Assembly: GCA_041905785.1 (NCBI GenBank)
Contig: JAYRKJ010000023.1
Location: 1 to 64,000 of the forward strand
From: Roseateles_B sp041905785
GTDB lineage: Bacteria; Pseudomonadota; Gammaproteobacteria; Burkholderiales; Burkholderiaceae_C
DNA: 64,000 nucleotides
Direction of reading: 5' to 3'
The notes beneath the pieces were generated by a model. It was not told where the DNA came from and did not search any database. It worked only from the letters and a program-made list of their open reading frames with translations. Every line of letters starts with the position of its first letter. Position 1 is the stretch's first letter. Below are positions 1-8,602 of the stretch, one piece after another. The position numbers were made by a program, and so were the translations under genes.

Positions 1-83
1 TCTGCTTTTCAAGCGTGCCATTCCCGAGCCATGCAAAGAAGCCTGCCGGCGCAGCCCGGCTGGCTTCGCCCCGCGCGACGCCT

Positions 84-153
84 GCGGATCCGGCTCCGCC
101 GGGCCGTCAGGCGTGCCCCCTTGAGGGGGCGGCCGCAGGCCGTAGGGGGTGGT
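84..153 (-). repeat. REP-like intergenic element, copy 1
   Basis: This element lies directly after the stop codon of the Lrp gene and is read on the minus strand. It holds a 16-base hairpin palindrome (GCCCCCTTGAGGGGGC, 115-130), a CCACCCCCTAC-type edge next to the stop codon (141-153), and a second stem around GGATCCGGCTCCGCCGG (87-103). The same architecture occurs at 44270-44345 and 44523-44667, also just after stop codons. No gene is visible in bases 1-153. Confidence 0.7.
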
Positions 154-627
154 TCACAACTCATACGCCGTCGTCTTCTTGATGGTCCGCAGCACCAGCA
201 TGCTGTTGGAGCGGGCCACCTCCGGCAACTGCATCAGCACGTCGGTATGAAAGCGCTCCAGGTCCTCGGCATCCTTGTAGGCAAAGCGGATCACGTAATC
301 GTTTGTACCGGCAACATAGAAGCAATCCAGGATGTCCGGGCTGGCCAGTACCGCCTGTTCGAAGGCGGCCAAGGCCGCGGTGGTCATGCGCTCCAGGTTG
401 ATGATGGTGTAGCTGGTCCCCTGCTTGCCCACGGCCTTGGGATTCACCAAAGCCACGTACTGGGCGATGACGCCCGTCTCCTCCAGGCGCTTGACCCGGC
501 GCAGGCAGGCGGAGGGGGACAGGTGCACCCGCAGCGCGAGGTCCTGGTTGGAGAGCCGGCCATCCTTCTGCAATTCGTTCAGGATGGCGCGATCAATCGA
601 ATCCAATTGCACTTCAGAGCTCATCAT
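154..627 (-). CDS. Lrp/AsnC family transcriptional regulator
   Basis: This is a DNA-binding regulator of the feast/famine (Lrp/AsnC) family, 157 residues from the first of two tandem ATG codons (625-627, 622-624). The N-terminal third carries the winged helix-turn-helix (DRAILNELQKDGRLSNQDLA, then LSPSACLRRVKRLE). The C-terminal part is the RAM ligand-binding and oligomerisation domain with the family's GTNDYVIRF segment. An upstream in-frame ATG would add 26 residues, but it would start inside the presumed operator, so I prefer the shorter form. It is transcribed divergently from the polyamine locus, the usual position of a local regulator, so it probably senses an amino acid or polyamine intermediate and controls the genes at 803 onward. 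The target is inferred and the family is clear. Confidence 0.93.
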   Translation of the reverse strand: MMSSEVQLDSIDRAILNELQKDGRLSNQDLALRVHLSPSACLRRVKRLEETGVIAQYVALVNPKAVGKQGTSYTIINLERMTTAALAAFEQAVLASPDILDCFYVAGTNDYVIRFAYKDAEDLERFHTDVLMQLPEVARSNSMLVLRTIKKTTAYEL

Positions 628-664
628 TCGAATCCACTGCGAATTTGGGACCATCCTATCGCAC

Positions 665-679
665 TGGATTGCAAATCCA
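665..679. promoter_or_regulatory. dyad in the lrp/aminotransferase intergenic region, candidate Lrp-type operator
   Basis: TGGATT-GCA-AATCCA is a perfect 6-base inverted repeat with a 3-base centre, placed between the two divergent starts. Lrp-family regulators bind AT-rich dyads of about 15 bases and often regulate their own gene. The dyad is seen directly; the binding role is inferred. Confidence 0.45.
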
Positions 680-724
680 AGGGTTTGCCCTGCGCACATC
701 CGCAAGCCTATTGCGCGGCGAAAT

Positions 725-736
725 GCCTAGACTGGC
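725..736 (+). promoter_or_regulatory. shared 12-base element, copy A (GCCTAGACTGGC)
   Basis: This 12-mer upstream of the aminotransferase at 803 is repeated exactly at 7280-7291 upstream of potF. It contains TAGACT, a plausible -10 hexamer, and is also a weak inverted repeat (GCC/GGC edges). It could be a promoter core or an operator common to the polyamine transcription units. Confidence 0.4.
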
Positions 737-802
737 TGCAATGCCCGCGGCCCGTCAGAGCGCTGACCAGTGCCCGGGATCCAAACACTTGGAGCCTGCC
801 CG

Positions 803-2119
803 ATGACTCTCGATCCCGCCCAGCTGGATGCCTATTGGATGCCCTTCACCGCCAACCGGCAGTTCAAGAAGGCGCCACGTCTGCTGACCCAGGCCGACGG
901 CATGTACTTTCGTGACGAGCAGGGCCGCCACGTGCTGGACGGCATTGCCGGGCTGTGGTGTGTCAACGCCGGGCACAACCGGCCGCACATCGTGCAGGCC
1001 ATCCAGGCGCAGGCCGCCGAGCTGGATTTCGCCCCGCCCTTCCAGATGGCCCATCCCAAGGCCTTCGAACTGGCCGAACAGCTGGTTCGATTGACGCCCG
1101 CGGGGCTGAACAAGGTGTTTTTCACCAACTCCGGCTCGGAGTCCGTGGACACTGCGCTGAAGATGGCCATTGCGTACCACCGCGTCCGTGGCGAAGGCTC
1201 CCGCACGCGGCTGATTGGGCGCGAGCGCGGCTATCACGGCGTCAATTTCGGCGGCATTTCCGTGGGCGGCATGGTGGCCAACCGCAAGATGTTCGGCACC
1301 ATGCTCGGCGGCGTGGACCACATCCGGCACACGCACGATCCCGCCCGCAACGCCTACTCGATGGGCCAGCCCGCCTACGGCGCCGAACTGGCAGACGACC
1401 TGGAACGGTTGGTGGCCCTGCACGACGCCTCGACCATTGCGGCTGTGATCGTCGAGCCCATCGCCGGCTCCACCGGCGTGCTGATCCCGCCGCAGGGCTA
1501 TCTGCAACGCCTGCGCGATATCTGCGACAAGCACGGCATCCTGCTGATCTTCGATGAGGTGATCACCGGTTTCGGCCGCACCGGCCAGGCCTTTGGCGCC
1601 CAGACCTTCGGCGTAACGCCGGACCTGATGACCGTGGCCAAGGGCCTCACCAATGGCTGCGTGCCCATGGGGGCCGTGTTCGCCCAGCAGAAGATCTACG
1701 AGACCTTCATGACCGGACCCGAGCACCTGATCGAGTTCTTCCATGGCTACACCTATTCGGCCCACCCGCTGGCCTGCGCTGCCGCGCTGGGCACGCTCAA
1801 GACCTACGCCGAGGAAGGCCTGCTGACGCGCGCCGGCCAGCTGCAGTCCCGCTTCGCCGAAGCCCTGCATTCGCTCAGGGGCGAACCGCATGTGATCGAC
1901 ATCCGCAACCTCGGCCTGGTCGGCGGCATCGAGCTGGCCCCGATGGCCGGTGAGCCCGCCAAGCGCGCCTTCAACGTCTTCCTGGACTGCTGGGAACAGG
2001 GCGTGCTGATCCGCACGACGGGCGACACGATCGCGCTTTCGCCGCCGCTGATCATCGAAGCCGCGCAGATCGATCGCCTGGTCGACACCATCCGCACCGC
2101 CCTGCGCCGGGTGGCCTGA
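803..2119 (+). CDS. class III aminotransferase, omega-amino acid:pyruvate type
   Basis: This is a PLP-dependent transaminase of 438 residues that moves an omega-amino group to pyruvate. It resembles beta-alanine:pyruvate transaminases (YWMPFTANRQF near the N-terminus, GLWCVNAGH). PLP-site features are the NSGSE segment (109-113), the Asp of FDEVITGFGRTG (D251) and the Schiff-base lysine in TVAKGLTNG (K280). The start at 803 has GGAG at 791-794; an in-frame ATG at 770 would add 11 residues and lacks a good ribosome site. It is the first gene of the polyamine locus, followed by puuB after 29 bases. It may act on putrescine, GABA or beta-alanine; the sequence alone does not decide. Confidence 0.9.
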   Translation: MTLDPAQLDAYWMPFTANRQFKKAPRLLTQADGMYFRDEQGRHVLDGIAGLWCVNAGHNRPHIVQAIQAQAAELDFAPPFQMAHPKAFELAEQLVRLTPAGLNKVFFTNSGSESVDTALKMAIAYHRVRGEGSRTRLIGRERGYHGVNFGGISVGGMVANRKMFGTMLGGVDHIRHTHDPARNAYSMGQPAYGAELADDLERLVALHDASTIAAVIVEPIAGSTGVLIPPQGYLQRLRDICDKHGILLIFDEVITGFGRTGQAFGAQTFGVTPDLMTVAKGLTNGCVPMGAVFAQQKIYETFMTGPEHLIEFFHGYTYSAHPLACAAALGTLKTYAEEGLLTRAGQLQSRFAEALHSLRGEPHVIDIRNLGLVGGIELAPMAGEPAKRAFNVFLDCWEQGVLIRTTGDTIALSPPLIIEAAQIDRLVDTIRTALRRVA

Positions 2120-2148
2120 GGCTGCGGCCTCGCGCGCGAACGGTTTTC

Positions 2149-3465
2149 ATGCGTCTGCTGCGGATCGACCAGGACCTCGCCCGGGACTCCTACTACGCCG
2201 CCACCGCGCCGCGCCAGGAGGCGTACGCGCCGCTGCGCGAGGAGGTGCAGGCGGATGTCGCCATCGTCGGCGGCGGTCTGGCCGGGCTGTCAGCGGCGCT
2301 GGAACTGGCCGAACGCGGCATGGCGGTGCGGCTGCTGGAGGCCGCGCAGGTCGGTGGCGGCGCCTCCGGACGCAACGGCGGGCAGGCCATCCATGGCCTG
2401 GCCTGCGATACCTCGACCATTGAAGCCCAGCTTGGCCTGGACGAATCCCGCAGGCTCTGGGCCATGAGCCTGGAGGCGCTGGATCTGATCCAGCAGCGCT
2501 GTCAGCGGCATGGCATCGCGGCCGACTGGCAGCCGGGCTTCCTGGGCCTCAGCACCAAGCCCGCGAAGACGCGCGAACTGCGCGCCTGGGCCGAACGCAT
2601 GGCCGAGGACTACGACTATCCCTTGCGCTGGATCGCCCCCGAGAAAATCCAGGACTGGATCGCCAGCCCGCGCTTCCATGCCGGCATCCACGACCCGCGC
2701 TCCGGCCATCTGCACCCCTTGAAGTACTGCCTGGGCCTGGCCCGGGCCGCCGCCCATGCCGGCGCCACCCTGCACGAGCACAGCGCCGTGCATGGCATGA
2801 GCTCGAATGCCGACGGCAGCCAGACACTGCGCACCCATACCGGCAGCGTGCGCGCCAAGCAGGTGCTGCTGGCGGGCAACATCTACCTGCAGGCCCTGGC
2901 ACCCACACTGGCGCCGGAGCTGTCGGCACGCATCATGCCGGTGGGCACCTACATCGTCTGCAGCGAGCCCATGGACCCTGCGCGGCTGCAGGCCTTGATT
3001 CCCAGCCGCAGCGCCGTCTGCGACACCAATTTCGTGCTGGACTATTTCCGCCCCACGGCCGACCACCGCCTGCTCTACGGTGGCCGCGTCAGCTACAGCC
3101 TGGTGACGCCGCGCGCCTTGATGCACAGCATGCGCGAGCGCCTGGTCCGCACCTTCCCGCAGTTGCAGGACCTGGGCATGAGCCATGCGTGGGGTGGCTT
3201 CGTGGACATCAGCATGAACCGCGCCCCGGACTTCGGTCGCCTGGGCAGGCATCAAAACGTGTATTACTTGCAAGGTTTCTCCGGCCACGGCCTGGCGCTG
3301 ACCGGTCTGGCAGGCCGGCTCGTGGCCGAGGCCATGCATGGCGACGCCAGTCGCTTCGACTGCTTTGGCCAGTTGCGCCACCGCCGCTTTCCCGGTGGCA
3401 CACTGATGCGTACGCCGGCCCTGGTGCTGGGCATGGCGTACTACCGACTGAGGGACCTGCTGTGA
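2149..3465 (+). CDS. puuB: FAD-dependent oxidoreductase, gamma-glutamylputrescine oxidase
   Basis: This is a DAO-family flavoenzyme of 438 residues (E. coli PuuB has 426). The N-terminal dinucleotide-binding motif VAIVGGGLAGLSAALELAERG spans about 37-57, and GGGASGRNGGQ follows, typical of the PuuB/OrdL group. The expected reaction is oxidative deamination of gamma-glutamylputrescine to gamma-glutamyl-gamma-aminobutyraldehyde with release of peroxide and ammonia. Assignment to PuuB rather than a general amino-acid oxidase rests on puuD, puuA and puuC nearby. Its stop overlaps the puuD start (TGATG at 3463-3467), so the two are translationally coupled. Confidence 0.9.
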   Translation: MRLLRIDQDLARDSYYAATAPRQEAYAPLREEVQADVAIVGGGLAGLSAALELAERGMAVRLLEAAQVGGGASGRNGGQAIHGLACDTSTIEAQLGLDESRRLWAMSLEALDLIQQRCQRHGIAADWQPGFLGLSTKPAKTRELRAWAERMAEDYDYPLRWIAPEKIQDWIASPRFHAGIHDPRSGHLHPLKYCLGLARAAAHAGATLHEHSAVHGMSSNADGSQTLRTHTGSVRAKQVLLAGNIYLQALAPTLAPELSARIMPVGTYIVCSEPMDPARLQALIPSRSAVCDTNFVLDYFRPTADHRLLYGGRVSYSLVTPRALMHSMRERLVRTFPQLQDLGMSHAWGGFVDISMNRAPDFGRLGRHQNVYYLQGFSGHGLALTGLAGRLVAEAMHGDASRFDCFGQLRHRRFPGGTLMRTPALVLGMAYYRLRDLL

Positions 3466-4292
3466 TGCACCACGACGCTCCTTCCAGAACGGCTGCCGCC
3501 AGCGGCAGGCCCATCGTGCTGGTGCCCGCCTGCAACCGCCAGGTGGGTGAGCACCCCTTCCATATTGCCGGCAAGAAGTACGTGGATGCCGTGCGCCTGG
3601 CAGGCTGCCTGCCCTTGGTGGTGCCCTCGGCGAGCCCCGAGGAGATTGACGAGCTGCTGACGCTGGCCCACGGCGTGCTGCTCACCGGCTCGCCCTCCAA
3701 TGTGCACCCCAGCCATTTCGACGAGGATGTCCACAACCCTGCCCTGCCGCTCGACCCTGAGCGCGACGCCTGGACCCTGCCCCTGATCCCCAAGGCCTTG
3801 CGCTTGGGGCTGCCGCTCTTTGCCATCTGCCGCGGTTTCCAGGAGGCCAATGTGGCGCTGGGCGGCTCCTTGCACCAGGCGGTACAGGAGCAGCCGGGCC
3901 TCGACGACCACCGCGCGCCGGAGGGCCTGCCGCCGGAAGTCGCCTATGCCGAGCAGCACGAGGTGCAGATCCTGCCCGGTGGCGTGCTGGAGTCGCTGCT
4001 GGGCCATGGACGCGTCCGAGTGAATTCCCTGCACGGGCAGGGCGTGAAGACCCTGGCACCGGGGCTGCGCGTCGAGGCCGTGGCGCCGGACGGCCTGGTC
4101 GAGGCCTTCAGCGTCGAGGCCAGCCGCGGCTTCTCCTTGTGCCTGCAATGGCATCCGGAATGGCAGGCGGCCAGCAACCCGGTGTCGATGAAGATGCTGA
4201 AGGCCTTCGGCGAGGCCTGCGCCGCTTTCCGCGATTATCGAAACGACATCCGCGAACCCCGCCACGACTTCAAGCGCGACCCCGAGACCTAG
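3465..4292 (+). CDS. puuD: gamma-glutamyl-gamma-aminobutyrate hydrolase
   Basis: This is a class I glutamine-amidotransferase-like hydrolase of 275 residues that releases GABA from gamma-glutamyl-GABA, the last step of the Puu route. The nucleophile elbow is FAICRGFQE with C122, and the His-Glu pair is in LQWHPEW (H230, E232). The oxyanion segment LLTGSPSNV is at about 72-80. The ATG overlaps the puuB stop, giving a compact coding unit. The reading frame is open further upstream, but that part overlaps puuB and is not protein-like. Confidence 0.93.
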   Translation: MHHDAPSRTAAASGRPIVLVPACNRQVGEHPFHIAGKKYVDAVRLAGCLPLVVPSASPEEIDELLTLAHGVLLTGSPSNVHPSHFDEDVHNPALPLDPERDAWTLPLIPKALRLGLPLFAICRGFQEANVALGGSLHQAVQEQPGLDDHRAPEGLPPEVAYAEQHEVQILPGGVLESLLGHGRVRVNSLHGQGVKTLAPGLRVEAVAPDGLVEAFSVEASRGFSLCLQWHPEWQAASNPVSMKMLKAFGEACAAFRDYRNDIREPRHDFKRDPET

Positions 4293-4375
4293 CGCCCCTG
4301 ACCCCCGACCGAGTTCTAGCAATCCGAAGCCCCGCTGGGTATGACCCGGGGCCAAGACCAGAAGATGAGGCAACG

Positions 4376-5743
4376 ATGGTGGTCAGAAAAGAAATCACGT
4401 TCAGCGAGCTCGAACAATGGTTCCAGGAGCATCGCGTCACCGAGGTGGAATGCCTGGTGCCCGACCTCACCGGCGTGGCACGCGGCAAGATCCTCCCGCG
4501 CGAGAAGTTCACCGAGGACCGCGGCATGCGCCTGCCCGAAGCAGTGGTGGCCATGGGCGTCACCGGCGAGTTCCCGGACGAGGGGCCTTACTACGACGTC
4601 ATCAGCCCCAATGACATGGACATGCACCTGCGCGCCGACCCCAGCACGGTGCGCCTGGTCCCCTGGGCCGTGGACCCGACCGCGCAGATCATCCACGACT
4701 GCTTCGACCGCGACGGCAAGCTCGTGCCCTTCGCACCGCGCTCGGTGCTGCGCCGGGTCTGCGACCTTTTCGCCGCCGAGGGCTGGGATCCGGTGGTGGC
4801 CCCGGAGCTGGAGTTCTACCTGGTGGCGCGCAACACCGACCCCGACGTGCCCCTGAAGCCGCCTGTGGGCCGCAGCGGCCGCGCCGAGACCTCGCGCCAG
4901 GCCTACTCCATCGACGCGGTGAACGAGTTCGACCCGCTGTTCGAGGACGTCTACGACTACTGCGAGAAGATGGAGCTGAACGTGGACACGCTCATCCACG
5001 AAATCGGCGCCGGGCAGATGGAGATCAACTTCTTCCACGCCCATCCGCTGGGCTTGGCCGACGAGGTCTTCTTCTTCAAGCGCACGGTGCGTGAAGCGGC
5101 CCTGCGCCACGACATGTTCGCCACCTTCATGGCCAAACCCATCGCCGGCGAACCCGGCAGCGCCATGCACGTGCACCAGAGCGTGATCGACAAGGCCTCG
5201 GGCCGCAATCTCTTCAGCAACGAGGACGGCAGCCCCAGCCAGGAATTCTTCTGGTACATCGGCGGCCTGCAGCGCTACATTCCCGCGGCCATGGCCCTGT
5301 TCGCACCCTATGTGAACAGCTACCGGCGCCTGGCGCGCTTCACGGCGGCGCCCATCAACATCCAATGGGGCGTGGACAACCGCACCGTGGGCATCCGCTC
5401 GCCCGTGGCACCGCCGGCCGCACGCCGCGTGGAGAACCGCGTGATCGGCGCCGACGCCAACCCCTACGTCGCGCTCGCCGCCACCCTGGCCTGCGGCTAC
5501 CTGGGCATCAAGAACCGGATCGAGCCCAGCCCCGAATGCAAGGGAGACGCCTACCTGGGCGACTACCAGCTCCCGCGCAGCCTGGGCGAAGCCCTGGCGC
5601 TGCTGCGCGCCGAGAAGGACCTCGCCGCGGTGCTGGGCGAGTCCTTCATCACCGTCTACTCGGAGATCAAGGAAATCGAGTACGCCGAATTCATGAAGGT
5701 CATCTCTCCCTGGGAGCGCGAGCACCTGCTGCTCCATGTTTGA
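4376..5743 (+). CDS. puuA: glutamine synthetase family protein, gamma-glutamylputrescine synthetase
   Basis: This 455-residue ATP-dependent ligase of the glutamine synthetase fold would join glutamate to putrescine. The N-terminal beta-grasp part contains LVPDLTGVARGKILPREKF. The catalytic domain shows the ELEFYL metal-binding strand, the GAGQMEINF strand and the PIAGEPGSAMHVHQS nucleotide loop. The start at 4376 has GAGG at 4367-4370. PuuA enzymes (E. coli 472 residues) lack the adenylylation-controlled features of GlnA, and the surrounding puuBDC genes argue for PuuA rather than a housekeeping glutamine synthetase. Confidence 0.9.
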   Translation: MVVRKEITFSELEQWFQEHRVTEVECLVPDLTGVARGKILPREKFTEDRGMRLPEAVVAMGVTGEFPDEGPYYDVISPNDMDMHLRADPSTVRLVPWAVDPTAQIIHDCFDRDGKLVPFAPRSVLRRVCDLFAAEGWDPVVAPELEFYLVARNTDPDVPLKPPVGRSGRAETSRQAYSIDAVNEFDPLFEDVYDYCEKMELNVDTLIHEIGAGQMEINFFHAHPLGLADEVFFFKRTVREAALRHDMFATFMAKPIAGEPGSAMHVHQSVIDKASGRNLFSNEDGSPSQEFFWYIGGLQRYIPAAMALFAPYVNSYRRLARFTAAPINIQWGVDNRTVGIRSPVAPPAARRVENRVIGADANPYVALAATLACGYLGIKNRIEPSPECKGDAYLGDYQLPRSLGEALALLRAEKDLAAVLGESFITVYSEIKEIEYAEFMKVISPWEREHLLLHV

Positions 5744-5776
5744 GCCGCCCGGCGCGCCGCAAACCGCGCCAGGAGC

Positions 5777-5789
5777 AAGACCTGACCCC
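5777..5789 (+). repeat. recurring 13-mer AAGACCTGACCCC, exact copy 1
   Basis: This 13-mer lies between puuA and spuC. Exact copies occur at 49203-49215 and 58414-58426, and one-mismatch copies at 7329-7341, 28185-28197 and 44428-44440. All are on the plus strand, whatever the direction of the local gene. Confidence 0.6.
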
Positions 5790-5820
5790 ACATCACGAAC
5801 CCCGTGAGCAAGGACATGCC

Positions 5821-7224
5821 ATGACTACCGTGCAAGCCCCCGCAGCCGCCACCGCGCGCAGCACCCGCCAATGGCAGGAGGCCGACAGCGCCCACTTCAT
5901 GCACCCATTCACCGACCACGCCGGCCTGGCCCGCAAGGGGGCGCGCATCATCACCCGCGCCGAGAACATCTACCTCTGGGACAGCGAGGGCCACAAGATC
6001 CTCGACGCCATGAGCGGGCTGTGGTGCGTCAACGTCGGCTATGGCCAGCAGGCGCTGATCGACGCGGCCACCCGGCAGATGAAGGAACTGCCCTTCTACA
6101 ACGCCTTCTTCCAGACTTCCACGCCGCCGGCCATCCAGCTGGCCGAGCTGCTGGCCGAGGTGACGCCGCCGCAGTTCAACAAGGTCTTCTTCACCAGCTC
6201 GGGCTCCGAGGGCAATGACACCGTGGTGCGCATGGTGCGTCACTACTGGGCCAGCCTGGGCCAGCCCGAGCGCCAGGTCATCATCAGTCGCAAGAACGGC
6301 TACCACGGTTCCACCATGGCCGGCGCATCGCTGGGGGGCATGAGCGGCATGCATGCGCAAGGCGGCCTGCCCATTCCCGGCATCGTGCACATTGAGCAGC
6401 CGCACTGGTTCGAGCTGGGCCGCGCTCAGTCGCGCGAGGAGTTCGGGCTCACTGCCGCGCGCTGGCTGGAGGCCAAGATCCAGGAGATCGGGCCGGAGAA
6501 AGTGGCCGCCTTCATCGGCGAGCCCGTGCAGGGCGCCGGCGGCGTGATCGTGCCGCCCGACACTTATTGGCCGGAGATCCAGCGCATCTGCGACCGCTTC
6601 GGGATCCTGCTGATCAGCGACGAGGTCATCTGCGGCTTCGGTCGCACCGGCCAATGGTTTGGCTGCGAGACCATGGGCACCCGGCCCGACCTGATGACCT
6701 TCGCCAAGGGCGTTACCTCAGGCTACATCCCCCTGGGCGGCGTGATGGTGTCGGACAAGGTGGCCCAGGTGCTGATCGAGCAGGGCGGCGAGTTCAATCA
6801 CGGTTTCACGTATTCAGGCCATCCGACGGCCTGCGCTGTGGCGGTGGCCAACATCCGGCTGATCCAGCAGCTCAATCTGGTGAGCCATGTGCGGCAGAAC
6901 CTCGGTCCCTACCTGGCCGAGTGCTTCGCCAGTCTCAACGACCACCCCCTCGTGGGCGAGACCCAGACCTGCGGGATGATGGCCGCGCTGCAGCTCGTCA
7001 AGGACAAGGCCGCCGGCCAGCCCTTCGATCCCGCGCTGGAGGTGGGCATGGTGTGCCGGGCCCACTGCTTCGGCAATGGTCTGATCATGCGCGCCGTCGG
7101 CGACCGGATGATCGTCGCCCCGCCGCTGGTCATGAGTCGAGAGCAGGTGGACGAGATGATGGCGCTGATCCGCCGCTGCCTGGACCTGACCCTGACGGAG
7201 CTCAAGGCCCGGGCCTGGCTGTGA
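5821..7224 (+). CDS. spuC: putrescine--pyruvate aminotransferase
   Basis: This is a class III PLP transaminase of 467 residues, the usual length of the SpuC group. It would convert putrescine plus pyruvate into 4-aminobutanal and alanine. The signature features are SAHFMHPFTDH near the N-terminus, TSSGSEGNDT (PLP phosphate site), LLISDEVICGFGRTG (D267) and the Schiff-base lysine in TFAKGVTSGY (K296). AAGGA at 5810-5814 supports the ATG at 5821. It differs clearly from the aminotransferase at 803, so the locus encodes two transaminases. With the Puu enzymes it provides a glutamate-independent route to GABA. Confidence 0.9.
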   Translation: MTTVQAPAAATARSTRQWQEADSAHFMHPFTDHAGLARKGARIITRAENIYLWDSEGHKILDAMSGLWCVNVGYGQQALIDAATRQMKELPFYNAFFQTSTPPAIQLAELLAEVTPPQFNKVFFTSSGSEGNDTVVRMVRHYWASLGQPERQVIISRKNGYHGSTMAGASLGGMSGMHAQGGLPIPGIVHIEQPHWFELGRAQSREEFGLTAARWLEAKIQEIGPEKVAAFIGEPVQGAGGVIVPPDTYWPEIQRICDRFGILLISDEVICGFGRTGQWFGCETMGTRPDLMTFAKGVTSGYIPLGGVMVSDKVAQVLIEQGGEFNHGFTYSGHPTACAVAVANIRLIQQLNLVSHVRQNLGPYLAECFASLNDHPLVGETQTCGMMAALQLVKDKAAGQPFDPALEVGMVCRAHCFGNGLIMRAVGDRMIVAPPLVMSREQVDEMMALIRRCLDLTLTELKARAWL

Positions 7225-7279
7225 CGCAGGCCCTGCACCACAGCCCGGGTTTTGGCGAATGCCCCGCGACAGGCCGGCC

Positions 7280-7291
7280 GCCTAGACTGGC
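7280..7291 (+). promoter_or_regulatory. shared 12-base element, copy B (GCCTAGACTGGC)
   Basis: Exact repeat of 725-736, here about 120 bases before potF. Both copies are preceded by a GGCGAA(A)TGCC segment, at different spacing. It is a candidate promoter or operator of the transport unit. Confidence 0.4.
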
Positions 7292-7411
7292 CCGAGCATG
7301 CCCGAGACATTGTCTCCACCAAGGGGTTCAGACCTGACCCCACCAGCCCCCCCGACCCGCGAATCTTCGCGTGCTTCCACTGGTTTCGATTGCTTTCCAG
7401 GAGGTTCTTCC

Positions 7412-8566
7412 ATGTCGCAGCTCCCCCGGTCCCAATCCAGGCTCATGCCCCGCTCGTGCTCCTTGATTCGCGCCCTGTCCGTGCTGACCGCCAGCTGCGG
7501 TGCGCTGTTCGCGCCGGCGGCGCAGGCACAGGAAGAGGAGAAGGTGCTGAACGTCTACAACTGGTCCGACTACATCGCGGAAGACACGCTGAAGCTCTTC
7601 GAGAAGGAGACCGGCATCAAGGTCCGCTACGACAATTTCGACAACAACGAGATCGTCCACGCCAAGCTGGTCGCGGGCAAGACAGGCTATGACGTCGTCG
7701 TGCCCTCGTCCTACTGGGCCAAGCTGCAGGCCGATGGCGGCCTGCTGCGCAAGATCGACAAGAGCCAGATCCCCAACTACAAGAACCTGGACCCCGAGAT
7801 CCAGACCCAGTTGGCCAAGCTGGACCCCGGCAACGAATACATGGTGAACTGGCTGTGGGGCTTCACCACCGTGGGCATCAATGTGGACAAGGTGAAGGCC
7901 GCGCTGGGCAGCATGCCCATGCCGGACAACACCTGGGACCTGGTCTTCAAGCCCGAGTACATCGCCAAGCTCAAGAGCTGCGGTGTGAGCTTCCTGGACT
8001 CCGCGACCGAGGTTGTGCCCGCCGCCCTTCACTACCTGGGCAAGCCGGCCTACAGCAAGAGCGTGGGTGACTACTCGGGCGTTCCCGCCCTGCTCAAGTC
8101 CATCCGCCCCTATGTGACCCTGTTCAGCTCGTCTGGCTATATCAACGACATGGCCAACGGCTCGATCTGCGTGGCCCTGGGCTGGTCGGGCGACATCAAC
8201 ATCGCCCGCCAGCGCGCCATCGACGGCAAGACCGGGCAGAAGATCGAGGCCCTGATCCCCAAGACCGGCGGCATCATCTTCATGGACACCATGGTGATCC
8301 CCATGGATGCGCCGCACCCGGGCAACGCGCACAAGTTCATCAACTTCATCCTGCGCCCGGAGATCCATGCCGGCCTGACCAACAAGGTCTTCTATGCCAA
8401 CCCCAACAAGGAGGCGCGCAAGTTCGTGAAACCCGAGGTGGCGAGCAACCCGACCGTCTTCCTCAGCGAGACCGACATGAAGCGCATGGCCGCCCCGGAC
8501 TCGATCAACAACGATGTGCGGCGCCAGATGACGCGGATGTACACCTCCTTCAAGACCGGCATCTGA
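7412..8566 (+). CDS. potF: polyamine ABC transporter periplasmic binding protein
   Basis: This is a periplasmic putrescine/spermidine-binding protein of 384 residues including the signal peptide. The N-terminus has basic residues, a hydrophobic stretch and a likely signal peptidase I site after A39 (AQA/QEEE). The mature start, VLNVYNWSDYIAEDTL, and the segment VVVPSSYWAKLQ are typical of the PotD/PotF group. ALGWSGDINIARQRA corresponds to the ligand-contact region. AGGAGG at 7399-7404 fixes the ATG at 7412. It heads the potFGHI operon. Confidence 0.95.
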   Translation: MSQLPRSQSRLMPRSCSLIRALSVLTASCGALFAPAAQAQEEEKVLNVYNWSDYIAEDTLKLFEKETGIKVRYDNFDNNEIVHAKLVAGKTGYDVVVPSSYWAKLQADGGLLRKIDKSQIPNYKNLDPEIQTQLAKLDPGNEYMVNWLWGFTTVGINVDKVKAALGSMPMPDNTWDLVFKPEYIAKLKSCGVSFLDSATEVVPAALHYLGKPAYSKSVGDYSGVPALLKSIRPYVTLFSSSGYINDMANGSICVALGWSGDINIARQRAIDGKTGQKIEALIPKTGGIIFMDTMVIPMDAPHPGNAHKFINFILRPEIHAGLTNKVFYANPNKEARKFVKPEVASNPTVFLSETDMKRMAAPDSINNDVRRQMTRMYTSFKTGI

Positions 8567-8602
8567 ACTGGCTTTGACCTTCGCCCGGAGCACGCCCGCA
8601 TC

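Noticed and set aside
725..736. Sigma-54 promoter at the shared 12-mer
   Set aside because: TGGC and TGC are present nearby, but the GG-to-GC spacing is 7 rather than 10 bases.
31..915. Plus-strand frame across the lrp gene and REP-like element
   Set aside because: It is antisense to a clear Lrp/AsnC gene and starts inside the repeat; the composition is not protein-like.
4376..5743. Housekeeping glutamine synthetase glnA
   Set aside because: The N-terminal sequence and the puuB, puuD and puuC neighbours fit gamma-glutamylputrescine synthetase instead.
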